Shown: positions 37,011 through 45,876 of the stretch, piece by piece
Position numbering within the stretch: the first letter of the stretch is position 1
Layout: every line of letters starts with the position of its first letter
Assembly: GCA_046705285.1 (NCBI GenBank)
Contig: JBJKQK010000033.1
Location: 39,168 to 103,167, forward strand
Direction of reading: 5' to 3'
Origin: SCRD01 sp046705285
GTDB lineage: Bacteria; Acidobacteriota; Terriglobia; UBA7540
Length of the DNA: 64,000 bases
Made by a program: the position numbers and the translations under genes
Notes under the pieces: model-generated
The model's input: only the letters and a program-made list of their open reading frames with translations
What the model was told of the DNA's origin: nothing
Database searches by the model: none

Positions 37011-38732
37011 ATGGCGGAAGGAACACAGCGTTCGAAAGTACTCAACAGTGGCGGGAAGGCGAACCTCTCACCGGGTCCATCGCAACGGTCGTCATATAAG
37101 GCGCATGGTGGGCGCCAGGCGGTGTCAAAAGTCGGCTCAACAGTCCAGCCCACGGGAAGCACTTTGGAAGCACAATCAGGAGCAGCATTCCATCTGAGCG
37201 GCCCACAGCACGCCCAAGCGTTGCAGGCCGTCTTTTCCCAAGAGCGGATCGGCGTGGCGATTGTGAGTACGGAAGGGAAGATTCAGCATGTCAATCGTGC
37301 ACTCGCCGACCTGCTGCAATGCGATCAGGAAGAACTGACCGGGCGGCCACTGGAAAGCCTTACCGGAACTGCGGGACCGGCACAGGATGTTCGTGGGCTG
37401 ATTGAGAGATTTCCCGAGCAGCGCGTTGCTTCATCTACCGTAAATAACCTGACAAGCAAGTCGGGTGAAACGATTCCCTGCCTCATCGATTCCTATGCTA
37501 TCCGTGACGAGGACCGCAGCATCACTCATTTCCTGGTCTTCGTTTCGGACGCCCGATCAAAAAGAGATGCGGAAGAGCGCAACCGTTTTGAGGGGAAACT
37601 CCATCAGTCACAGGCTCTTCAAATTCTAGGGGTGCTTGCGGGCGGGGTTGCTCACGATTTCAATAACGCTCTGGAGGTCATCATCGGCTTTGCCTCCCTG
37701 GCGCGAGCCCGACTGTCGGCCTCCGACCCGCTCCACGAACCTCTCAAGATCATCGAAGAGTCGGCGAAGGGGGCCGCAGACCTGGTTCGGCAGCTCCTCG
37801 ACGTCTCCAGGGACAAACCGGATGAATTACGGGACATCGAGGCGGGCGATCTCGTCAACTCCGTCGTTGCCATTATTAGCCGTACCTTCGACCGGAAGAT
37901 CCGGGTCACGCATCGAGTCGACCCGCAACTGCCCTATATCAAAGGGATTCGCAATCGTCTTCAGCAGGCAATTCTGAATCTGTGTATTAACGCCCGCGAC
38001 GCCATGCGGGAAGGTGGCTCTCTGAGCATCGAAGCGACCTCTCAGGTGCTTAGTCCGGGCGACCCCCGAATCCGACCGTTGTCAGGTCCAGGCAAATATC
38101 TCCGTATCTCAGTACGCGACAACGGGGTCGGGATGAGTGCTGAAGTCATGGAACAGATATTTGTCCCTCTATTCACTACAAAGAGAACCGGCCATGGCTT
38201 CGGTTTGGGATTGGCGATGGTTGACCGAATCGTTAAGGAAGCCGGTGGTTTCATCTCTGTGGCAAGCAAGGAGGGGCAAGGCAGCGAGTTTTCTCTGTAT
38301 CTGCCCGCTGTTCTCAACAGCGCATCGACTCCTGTCATTCCCCGCACAAGCAGACTGATATCCGGCCGGGGCAGAATCCTCGTTGTGGACGACGAACCCC
38401 ACGTTCTTGCTTTCCTCGAAAAGGGCTTAACCAGGCTTGGCTACCAAGTGGTGCCCGCGGAGAGCGGAAACCAGGCCTGTGAGATATATTCCAGAGAGTG
38501 CAACCAGATCAGTTGTGTTTTGCTCGATCTGATCATGCCAGGCATGAGTGGACTCGATACATACGGCCGACTGCGGGATATTAATCCGGAGGTCAGAGTT
38601 ATTCTTTCCTCCGGGTACAGTTCCGGGCGCGTGAGGCACGAGGCCGTGGAGGCAGGCAGGGCGGAATTTCTGGGAAAGCCCTATACCCTCGAAGAACTAT
38701 CCCAGGCACTGCAGAAAATACAGCGGAATTGA
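37011..38732 (+). CDS. soluble PAS hybrid histidine kinase with receiver domain
   Basis: 573-aa cytosolic sensor kinase. N-terminal low-complexity segment, PAS domain about 70-185 (RIGVAIVSTEGKIQHVNRALADLL), histidine kinase with H-box His215 in GVAHDFNNALEVIIGF (NtrB-like), N-box NLCINARDAMREGG, G1 DNGVGM and G2 FTTKRTGHGFGLGLAM, and a C-terminal receiver with phospho-acceptor Asp506 in VLLDLIMPG. So it can autophosphorylate and relay to its own receiver. A receiver-GGDEF gene follows 28 bp downstream but is a pseudogene, so the original output partner is probably lost. Confidence 0.93.
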   Translation: MAEGTQRSKVLNSGGKANLSPGPSQRSSYKAHGGRQAVSKVGSTVQPTGSTLEAQSGAAFHLSGPQHAQALQAVFSQERIGVAIVSTEGKIQHVNRALADLLQCDQEELTGRPLESLTGTAGPAQDVRGLIERFPEQRVASSTVNNLTSKSGETIPCLIDSYAIRDEDRSITHFLVFVSDARSKRDAEERNRFEGKLHQSQALQILGVLAGGVAHDFNNALEVIIGFASLARARLSASDPLHEPLKIIEESAKGAADLVRQLLDVSRDKPDELRDIEAGDLVNSVVAIISRTFDRKIRVTHRVDPQLPYIKGIRNRLQQAILNLCINARDAMREGGSLSIEATSQVLSPGDPRIRPLSGPGKYLRISVRDNGVGMSAEVMEQIFVPLFTTKRTGHGFGLGLAMVDRIVKEAGGFISVASKEGQGSEFSLYLPAVLNSASTPVIPRTSRLISGRGRILVVDDEPHVLAFLEKGLTRLGYQVVPAESGNQACEIYSRECNQISCVLLDLIMPGMSGLDTYGRLRDINPEVRVILSSGYSSGRVRHEAVEAGRAEFLGKPYTLEELSQALQKIQRN

Positions 38733-38760
38733 TGGTCAGCACGGCTAGAGAGTGAGCGTA

Positions 38761-39382
38761 ATGGTCGAGGTGGACAACAAGCCGGAGAAAATGCCCCCGG
38801 CATTGCGCATTCTTGTCGCCGACGACGATCGAGTTTCTCGGCAGGTTATTCAAAAAGTACTCCAATAATGCGGGAGGACATCAAGAATTGAAACCACCGA
38901 TGACACTCTAATGGGTTGAGGAACCGGTCGCGCCCACTTGAAATTTTGAGCCATGAGCTTGCCTGTGCCCGTCGGCAGCCTAATCCGCTGGCGGCCCTAA
39001 TGGTCGATATCAATTACCTCAGGCAGATTTGTTATCAACACGGGGATCTTGCTGATGGCGCTGTCGTCCTTCAGGCACCAAGGAGGATCCGCTCTGCGAT
39101 TCGCCTCTATGACTCGATGGGGCGACACGGCGAGGGCGGTTTGTCGTCCTTTCGCCAGCGTGGGCCCGTGCCGGTGCTATGAGCCGGGCTGGCGGGCTCA
39201 GGTCCATAATCCCCCAGAAAAAGATCAAGACCTTCGAAGGTGACTTCCCCGCCACGATCAGCCTCGGAATCGCTGTTGGAGGCGCGGATCATCAAGCTCA
39301 CGAGCTCATTTCAGCCGAGTAAGCCGCGCTGGCATAGGTGGAGAAGACAGGAGGCAACCGGGCGGAACGGGCGAAGAAATAA
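38761..39382 (+). pseudogene. decayed receiver-GGDEF response regulator
   Basis: Remnant of a two-domain cyclic-di-GMP response regulator, 28 bp after the hybrid kinase. The first 36 codons read MPPALRILVADDDRVSRQV.. as a receiver start and then hit TAA at about 38866. Further on, in a changed frame, come EILSHELACARRQPN and LAALMVDINYLRQI, which match the start of a GGDEF domain. The active-site loop is destroyed: GRHGEGG is followed by a frameshift into FVVLSPA where GGEEFxVVLP should stand. The C-terminal ISLGIAVGG...ELISAE is followed by two in-frame stops inside a recognisable ADxALYxAKxxGRN tail. Multiple lesions make it non-functional. Confidence 0.85.
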
Positions 39383-39478
39383 TCTAACGCCAGGGAGATC
39401 TCAACCCACTTTTATGTATTAACCAGGAGTGTCCTCAATGCGTACGCAGGCATTTATGCCCTTAATAAGCCGTTTTGA

Positions 39479-39507
39479 TTGGTTCCATCCACTCATTTTC
39501 CTATAAT
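39479..39507 (+). promoter_or_regulatory. σ70-type promoter of glnD
   Basis: TTGGTT at 39479-39484, a 17-bp spacer, and a perfect TATAAT at 39502-39507. The expected start point is about 39513-39515, directly at the glnD ATG (39516), so a leaderless transcript is predicted if that start codon is right. Confidence 0.7.
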
Positions 39508-39515
39508 GTTACTAA

Positions 39516-42116
39516 ATGCCACCGGCTCCTCTTAAGACGTCTCTGCAGGACCTCTGTACCCATGGGTTTGACCGCATCCGCGGCGCCTTCGAGACTTCCG
39601 GGGATGGAAGGTCCGCCGCACTCGCGCGCGCCCAGGTGGTCGACCGGGTTATCCAGGAACTTTACAGCATCCATATTGCTCCGCGGGCGGAAAGTGAGAA
39701 CGACCTGTGCGTTGTTGCGTTGGGAGGCTATGGACGGCAGGAACTCTTCCCTCATTCAGATGTCGACCTGCTCTTCCTGTCCGGCAGGAACTCGTTGCTG
39801 GCCGGCTATCGCGAGCCCATTGGCCAATTCGTTCGCTCCCTCTGGGATCTGCATCTGCGGGCATCCCAGACATGCAGATCCCTGGATGATTGCAGTGCTC
39901 TCCACCGGGACAATCTGGAATTCAACGTCGCGCTGGTTGATCTGCGTTACGTTGCGGGCTCGGTCAGCCTCTTTTCCGAACTTCGAGAGACTCGCATTCC
40001 ACGTCTGCTGGACAAAGAAGGAAAAACTCTGCTGAGCGATCTGATTGAGATGACTCGCCAGCGTCACCATAAGCACTGGGACACGATTTTCCACCTTGAG
40101 CCGAACATCAAAGAAGTCCCAGGAGGCTTCCGGGATTTTCATGTTGCCCGCTGGCTCAGCATCATTTCCCAACTTGAGTCTAGCGGAAACTGGCAGGCTC
40201 CGGAGGACCTTTTCCCTCCGCGGTTCAGGGATGCCGCCGGTCAATCATTCCAGTTCCTTGCCGCGGTCCGCTGCTTTCTGCACTATCAGCAGGAGCGAGA
40301 TGATAACCGCCTGAGTTATGAATTGCAGGAGAGGGCTGCCGATCGAGGGATCGGAGTCCGCATCGGGCAGGAAGTTCCCGTGGCCGACTGGATGCGCGTG
40401 TATTTTCGCCATGCACGCACTGTCAAACGGCTGACCGGTGAGATCATGGAAGAAGTCCACCCGGGGCGATTGGGGCTTTATAACCTGTACCGGGACTGGA
40501 GGTCCCGCGTCTCAAACCTCGACTTCTCCGCCGTGCGGGGCAAGATCTTTCTCAGGTTGCCCGCCGCGGCGCGCGACGTCGGGTATCTGATGCGGTTGTT
40601 TGAATTCATTGCGCGGCACGGGCTGGAACTGAGCACCGAGGCAGAGCGGTGGGTGGAGCAAGCACTGTCCGCCAGGATTGGCGGGGCTGAGAACTGCCCG
40701 GATTTCTGGCAGCACTTTTCCCGAATTCTCTCCTTGCCGCACAGCATTGAAGCGCTCAGGACAATGCATCGATTGGGTTGGCTTGAGGAATTCTTTCCTG
40801 AATTTCGGGCCATCGACGCTCTGGTCATCCGAGACTTTTATCATCGCTACACTGTCGACGAGCACTCCCTTTTGACCATCCAAAACCTTTTGGCACTGCG
40901 CAGCGCCGAAGGTGAGTGGGAGCGGAAGTTTGCAGAAATCCTTTCAGAAGTTGAGGAACCGCACCTCCTGGCCTTCTCGCTTCTTTTTCACGATGTCGGC
41001 AAAGGGGTGGCAGCCGCGAATCATATTGAGGGAAGCTTGCAGGCTGTGGAACATGTCTTTAGCCGAGTCCGCGCTCCGCAAGAGGATCGTCAAACCATCC
41101 GATTCCTCATTCGCAACCACCTCGAGATGTCAGTATCATTCCAGCGCCGGGACATATTCGACCCTGCCACTGTCCGTCATCTAGTGGAGGTGGTAGGGTC
41201 TCCTAGCCGGCTTAATGCGCTCTGCCTTTTGACATATGCGGATATCAAATCGGTCAATCCTGATGCATTAACTCCCTGGAAAGCGCAGATGTTATGGACG
41301 CTTTACGCCGCCACGTCGAACGCCCTCTCGCGCAGCATGGACAGTGATCGAATCCAATCGACCGAGGCAACTGCTTCAGTGGACAATGCCTCCGCCCAGC
41401 TCGAGAAAATGGAGAGCCTGCCGGAAGGCTCCGGCAAATTCCTGGAGGGCTTCCCCAGGCGCTATCTTCGAATCCACACCCCTGAAGAAGTCGCAATGCA
41501 CTTTCACATGGCGCAGGCGCTTTCAGAGAGCTCTGCCCAGATGCAACTTCGGAATCACGAGCATTATTGGGAACTCATGGTGGTGACACGGGATCGGCCT
41601 CGCCTTTTTGCTTCCCTGACAGGCGCCTTGACGGCCTGGGGCATGAACATCGTCGGGGCGGAGGCTTTTGCCAACTGTACGGGAACGGTGCTCGACACTT
41701 TCCGGTTTGTTGATCTGTTTCGCACTCTGGACCTGAACCCCGCCGAGCAGGATCGGCTGAAGCAAACCATTGAAGACGTCCTCTCTGGCCGCAAAAAGCT
41801 GGAAGACCTGATGCGAGGCCGCATCCGTCCTGAGGCCCCCTCCAGAACCGGACTGAAAGTGTCCACGCGAATCCGATTTGACGAGGCGTCTTCCTCTCAC
41901 AGCACCCTGCTTGAACTGAGTACCCAGGATCGCCCCGGCTTGCTCTACCAAATCAGTTCCTTGCTCGCCGCTCACGAGTGCAACATTGAGGTCGCTATGG
42001 TCGACACTCAGGGCCGCAAAGCCATCGACGTGTTTTATCTGACAATCAAGGGGAACAAGCTGGGGATCGAGAACAAGCAAGTTATAGAGGAAGCTCTTCT
42101 CCATGCCCTCCGATAG
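39516..42116 (+). CDS. glnD: bifunctional PII uridylyltransferase / uridylyl-removing enzyme
   Basis: 866-aa nitrogen sensor. It uridylylates PII (GlnB/GlnK) when glutamine is low and removes UMP when glutamine is high. Nucleotidyltransferase site GGYGRQELFPHSDVDLL at about 70-86, linker helical region, HD hydrolase domain with His-Asp near 492-493 (FHDVGKG) plus EHSLLTIQNL and IRNHLEMS, and two C-terminal ACT domains (VTRDRPRLFASLTGAL; LSTQDRPGLLYQISSLL) for glutamine sensing. All domains are complete. A near-perfect promoter ends 8 nt before the ATG. No PII gene is adjacent. Confidence 0.96.
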   Translation: MPPAPLKTSLQDLCTHGFDRIRGAFETSGDGRSAALARAQVVDRVIQELYSIHIAPRAESENDLCVVALGGYGRQELFPHSDVDLLFLSGRNSLLAGYREPIGQFVRSLWDLHLRASQTCRSLDDCSALHRDNLEFNVALVDLRYVAGSVSLFSELRETRIPRLLDKEGKTLLSDLIEMTRQRHHKHWDTIFHLEPNIKEVPGGFRDFHVARWLSIISQLESSGNWQAPEDLFPPRFRDAAGQSFQFLAAVRCFLHYQQERDDNRLSYELQERAADRGIGVRIGQEVPVADWMRVYFRHARTVKRLTGEIMEEVHPGRLGLYNLYRDWRSRVSNLDFSAVRGKIFLRLPAAARDVGYLMRLFEFIARHGLELSTEAERWVEQALSARIGGAENCPDFWQHFSRILSLPHSIEALRTMHRLGWLEEFFPEFRAIDALVIRDFYHRYTVDEHSLLTIQNLLALRSAEGEWERKFAEILSEVEEPHLLAFSLLFHDVGKGVAAANHIEGSLQAVEHVFSRVRAPQEDRQTIRFLIRNHLEMSVSFQRRDIFDPATVRHLVEVVGSPSRLNALCLLTYADIKSVNPDALTPWKAQMLWTLYAATSNALSRSMDSDRIQSTEATASVDNASAQLEKMESLPEGSGKFLEGFPRRYLRIHTPEEVAMHFHMAQALSESSAQMQLRNHEHYWELMVVTRDRPRLFASLTGALTAWGMNIVGAEAFANCTGTVLDTFRFVDLFRTLDLNPAEQDRLKQTIEDVLSGRKKLEDLMRGRIRPEAPSRTGLKVSTRIRFDEASSSHSTLLELSTQDRPGLLYQISSLLAAHECNIEVAMVDTQGRKAIDVFYLTIKGNKLGIENKQVIEEALLHALR

Positions 42117-42289
42117 GCAATGATACAGTACAAGCCCATTGGCCTCATTCAGGTGACAGGAAGTCCCGGCCGACAAACCGGTTGGTTTTTGCTTTTTCGG
42201 GTAGAGATTGAATCGAGAGCGAAAGCGTAATCGCGCGCCGGAGGAATCAACGCACACGTTGTGGCTGGTCGGCAGAGGAAGGTTCTGCT

Positions 42290-43426
42290 TCATCGACCGC
42301 GTCGCTCAGCGACGATGGTCACCTGCATATCGCGAGCAAGCCAGACAATTTGCTGCAGAAGATCCCGACCGAAGATCGCTGGCCGGTTCTTCTCGGCGGT
42401 CCGCAGAACAAAGATCTGAGTAATCCCCTGCCCTCGCGCGAACTCGACGAGTGTTTCAGCAACGTTCTCACCCTCAAGTATCCGCGTTTCGATCTGGAGA
42501 TTGCGGGCAAAATTCAACTGCCTCTGGACTGTTTGCCGCTCCGGGGCCGGCAGTGAGTGAAGACCCGTAACCGTATTGACAAAAACCGCGAAGCATTCAG
42601 CGTCCAGGAAGTCGGCCACGCGCCTTCCACGCCGGATCAGAGCTGCCGTTGAGGGATCTGCCGTAATGTGAATCAGCAGCCGGTCTGCAGCTTCCTGTTC
42701 GCGAGTGGAGGGTCCCACGCGATTGTGCGGAACAGGGGGATGCGGAAGCTTGGAGGCCTCCTGCAATTCGTAACGGAAATCAACTTCGTGGGCCGCCTGG
42801 CGCAAGGCCAGCTCCCGTAGCGTGACAAGTGTCGGCTCCTTGAAAAAATTCTCCAGTGCCTGTTGGACCTTTTCCTGTGGGTAGACCACGCCGCGCTTCA
42901 AGCGGTTCAGCAGAGCCTGTGGGGGAAGGTCTACCATGACCACTTCATCTGCCTCCTTGACCACCCAGTCAGGAACCGTTTCCCTCACACGGACGCCCGA
43001 GAACTCCCACACCGCGTCATTAAGGCTTTCCAAGTGCTGGACATTCATGTTGGTCAGAACATCGATGCCCTTATCCAGGATCAAGCGGACGTCTTCCCAC
43101 CGCTTGGCCGTCTTTGATCCGGGAACATTGGTGTGCGCGAACTCGTCTACCACGCAAACCTGCGGGTGGCGGCGCAAGATGGCCTCGGTGTCCATTTCCT
43201 CAAACTGGCTTCCACGGTGAATAATCTTGCGTCGCGGGATCATTTCAAGACCCCGGGTCACCTCAATGGTGTCCTGCCGGGCATGGGGTTCGAAATATCC
43301 GATGACGACATCCACACCCCGGTGTTTCAATTTCTGTGCTTCTTCGAGCATACGGTAGGTTTTTCCCACACCCGCTGCGTACCCGAGCAGGAGCTTCAAA
43401 TGGCCTCGTCCACTAATTTCCGGCAT
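42290..43426 (-). CDS. KdpD-like sensor-domain + USP-domain protein without kinase (copy 1)
   Basis: 378-aa soluble protein equal to the cytoplasmic N-terminal part of KdpD, the K+-sensing histidine kinase, but with no TM or kinase domains. Walker A GYAAGVGKT at 15-23, the KdpD signature VVDEFAHTN at 91-99, then VPGSKTAKRWEDVRLIL and GIDVLTNMNVQHLESL. The C-terminal USP-like α/β domain runs from about 250 (DRLLIHITADPSTAALIRRG). ATG at 43426 with AGGG upstream is preferred over the longer frame. It starts 10 bp after the stop of copy 2. No kdpFABC genes lie nearby. In KdpD this domain senses K+ and, in Firmicutes, its USP part binds c-di-AMP; here ligand is unknown. Confidence 0.88.
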   Translation of the reverse strand: MPEISGRGHLKLLLGYAAGVGKTYRMLEEAQKLKHRGVDVVIGYFEPHARQDTIEVTRGLEMIPRRKIIHRGSQFEEMDTEAILRRHPQVCVVDEFAHTNVPGSKTAKRWEDVRLILDKGIDVLTNMNVQHLESLNDAVWEFSGVRVRETVPDWVVKEADEVVMVDLPPQALLNRLKRGVVYPQEKVQQALENFFKEPTLVTLRELALRQAAHEVDFRYELQEASKLPHPPVPHNRVGPSTREQEAADRLLIHITADPSTAALIRRGRRVADFLDAECFAVFVNTVTGLHSLPAPERQTVQRQLNFARNLQIETRILEGENVAETLVEFARGQGITQIFVLRTAEKNRPAIFGRDLLQQIVWLARDMQVTIVAERRGR

Positions 43427-43436
43427 GTCAGGTCCC

Positions 43437-44519
43437 TTATTGTGGGAAGACTCGAATATCAATTCCTTCGGCAGACTTGATCAGCCGATCAACTCCACTG
43501 CCCCAAAGCCGTTCGCGCCAGCTTTCGTTTCTGCTGTGGTGAATGAAGATCTGAGTGATCCGGTGCTCATGCGCGAACTTCAGGATTGCAGTCGTCCATT
43601 CCCCCTTTTCGAGCATCTCAACCCGCGCTCCCATCGATCGCGCAAATTGCAGATTTTCATCGAGCACCGATTCCTCTTTCGAGGATCGACCCCCTTGACG
43701 GACGTTGACTACATAAAGCTCTCCGCGAAACCGGTCCGCATTGCGGCGCCCGCTTTCAACCATTCGTCGTGCATCAACACCCGCTTTGATGCACACGAGG
43801 ACGCGCTCCTGGGTTCCCCAGAGTTGCTCAATGCCGTACCGTTGCATGTACATTTCCAGTTGACGGTCAACAATATCCGCCGTGAGCAACAATGCCATTT
43901 CGCGCAATTCTGCAAGCTTCTGCTGCGCCGCAGCCTTCTCCGAGACGCCACGTTCATGCTGGAGAGTCATTTCGGGAGGGGCGTCGACCACTTCGATTTC
44001 ATCTGCGGACTTCAGGAAATGGAGCGGTACAGCTTCGGCGACATGCTTGCCCGTGATCTTCTCCACCTTTTCCTGATATTCTTCAATGTACTGGAGGTTA
44101 ACCGAGGTCAGGATGGAAATCCCGGCGGCAAGCAGATCTTCCACGTCCTGCCATCGCTGGGTGTGATAGCTCAAGGGATGATTGTGGTAGGCAAGTCCAT
44201 CAACCACGCAGACCTGCGGATGCCGGCTAAGGATCGAATGAACGTCCATAACCTGGACCTCATCAAGGACTTGCACTGGAATGGCCTCCAACTTTCCCAA
44301 GAGGTCCTTTACTTCGGATGAGAGTACAGGTTGAGTTGCGCCGACCACAACGTCCTCGCCTCTTTCTTTTCTTCGACGTGCCTCATCAAGCATGCGGGCC
44401 GACTTCCCGACCCCAGAGGCATAACCCAGAAACACTTTGAGCTGTCCGCGGCGTTCGCGTTTCTCGTCCGGCGGCAATTGCCGGAGGAGTTCTTCGGATT
44501 CAGGACTGTGCTGGATCAT
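43437..44519 (-). CDS. KdpD-like sensor-domain + USP-domain protein without kinase (copy 2, diverged)
   Basis: 360-aa paralogue of the downstream copy, first gene of the pair. The ATG at 44519 is used; an in-frame TTG at 44528 is also possible. Walker A GYASGVGKS at about 32-40 is intact, but the signature corresponding to DEFAHTN reads DGLAYHN at about 107-113, losing the acidic Glu and the Thr. The following WQDVEDLLAAGISILTSVNLQYIEEY still aligns well. The USP domain follows (VLVCIKAGVDARRMVESG). The two proteins may form a heteromer, one with an altered nucleotide site. Output domain absent, so signalling would need a partner. Confidence 0.86.
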   Translation of the reverse strand: MIQHSPESEELLRQLPPDEKRERRGQLKVFLGYASGVGKSARMLDEARRRKERGEDVVVGATQPVLSSEVKDLLGKLEAIPVQVLDEVQVMDVHSILSRHPQVCVVDGLAYHNHPLSYHTQRWQDVEDLLAAGISILTSVNLQYIEEYQEKVEKITGKHVAEAVPLHFLKSADEIEVVDAPPEMTLQHERGVSEKAAAQQKLAELREMALLLTADIVDRQLEMYMQRYGIEQLWGTQERVLVCIKAGVDARRMVESGRRNADRFRGELYVVNVRQGGRSSKEESVLDENLQFARSMGARVEMLEKGEWTTAILKFAHEHRITQIFIHHSRNESWRERLWGSGVDRLIKSAEGIDIRVFPQ

Positions 44520-45364
44520 ATTGTTCAAGGGCGAGGAGAATTATGCCTCAACTCACCTCTACTTTACTATCTCTGTCAAGAGAAGAGTAAAAAAGACATT
44601 CTCCAATCCGTAGAACCGGCCTGGCGCATCAACAAAATTTTGCCAAGGTAAATATCTCCTGGCTGAGCCGGGGGCCTTTTATAATACGCCAAACTGATGC
44701 CTCTTTCAGCAAGCCTGACCCTTATACTCAGAGAGGTTCGACGCAGGTGGCCCACATGCTGTGCGGCGTCCCAACGAAGCGCATTTGTCCCCCACGACGG
44801 TTTGCAATTGAGAGTTTTCTCCACCGACTCGTGGCTTTCAGGCCGTCTTTCCTTGAGAGGGGTGTTCACCCCAGGGAGGCTTTCGGCGTGGGCAAACTTC
44901 ACGTGGGAACAAGCATTCTCCTGGCACTCTTTCTAGTTTCTTGAGTGCTCCCCTTCGCTTGGTAAGGAGAAAATGCTTCCAGGGCACTTCAATGCCCTGG
45001 CTGAGCGAGCCCTGAATTCCGTCATTGATCTGCTCGGGCGGCAGATCTGTCTTGAGGCAGGACCTTCCTCCAATTCGGCTGTGGAGCTCTTCCCTTCCTT
45101 GCAGAGGCCTCGAAAAGTGGTTGGGGTTAATGAGAGCTCAGAGAATTCTGGTATAACCTGGGACATCCAAATGGAGGTTGCTTGCCTGCGAGAGCGACGC
45201 TTCACATGGGCGATCCCTCTTCTCCTTCAGGACTTGAGGAATCCGTCACATGGCGGTTGCAAAGTCGCTGACCAGCTTTGACGGCTCGTTTTCCGGAAAT
45301 TTCCAAGCTACATCGAGGGCATGGGTATGGGCGAATCTGAACACACCTGCGAGCCGGCGAACGT
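44520..45364. other. gene-poor region with a perfect hairpin
   Basis: About 845 bp between the KdpD-like pair and the dehydratase remnant. I see no conserved ORF. One clear structure is an 8-bp perfect stem with a 6-nt loop, CCAGGGCA (44979-44986), CTTCAA, TGCCCTGG (44993-45000). There is no long T tract after it. A TTGACA hexamer lies on the minus strand at 44571-44576 upstream of the KdpD-like genes but I find no well-spaced -10. Confidence 0.4.
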
Positions 45365-45814
45365 CTATGCACACGATACGGATTCCGCCGGGCCTCCGAA
45401 ATGCGCGTCGTGGACGTTGCGCACCCTGATATCGGTTCTACAGGTGGAATTTTAGAGACCAAGTACGTCGCGGCTGCTGCTGAGGCCTGTTCCACGCGAG
45501 TGCAATTCCATGTCTGTAGCGGCCCGGTTTCGACAGCGGCCGCCCGAAAGGCCCCGACTGTCTTCGGGGTGCTTCTGGCCCTTGGCGTCATCGGTTACAA
45601 ATATGTCAGCGCTACATGGGCTGTTGTCTTCACCATGGGCTTGGCCCATTTCGCGAAGGGGTTCGGATCGTTAGGCTTGGCCGTGATCGCAGATGCCGCT
45701 CCCCGGCGGATCGCAGGATTGACCGCTGGCGTTTTTAACACCTTCGCCAACATAGCGGCCATCACCATGCCCATTGTGATCGGCTACATCGCCCAGGCCA
45801 CCGGCAATTCGTAG
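45365..45814 (+). pseudogene. chimeric remnant: enolase-superfamily sugar-acid dehydratase joined to MFS sugar-acid transporter
   Basis: One open frame carries pieces of two unrelated genes. The first about 60 residues (TRYGFRRASEMRVVDVAHPDI, GGILETKYVAAAAEA, VQFHVCSGPVSTAAA) match the C-terminal barrel of mandelate racemase/galactarate-type dehydratases. Directly after TAAARKAP the sequence becomes the last two to three helices of an ACS-family transporter (VFGVLLALGVIGYKYVSATW, GVFNTFANIAAITMPIVIGYI). Both are truncated, so this is a deletion fusion of two decayed sugar-acid catabolism genes rather than a real protein, though an ORF of 137 aa from 45401 remains open. Confidence 0.75.
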
Positions 45815-45876
45815 TGGCCGTCTTCATAGTGATCTCAATATATTTCCTGCAATAGGCGTGAGGTATCCTAATAGGT

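Noticed and set aside
42117..42210. Possible terminator after glnD (CCGG repeats followed by T-rich stretch)
   Set aside because: The stem is only about 4 bp; not enough to call.
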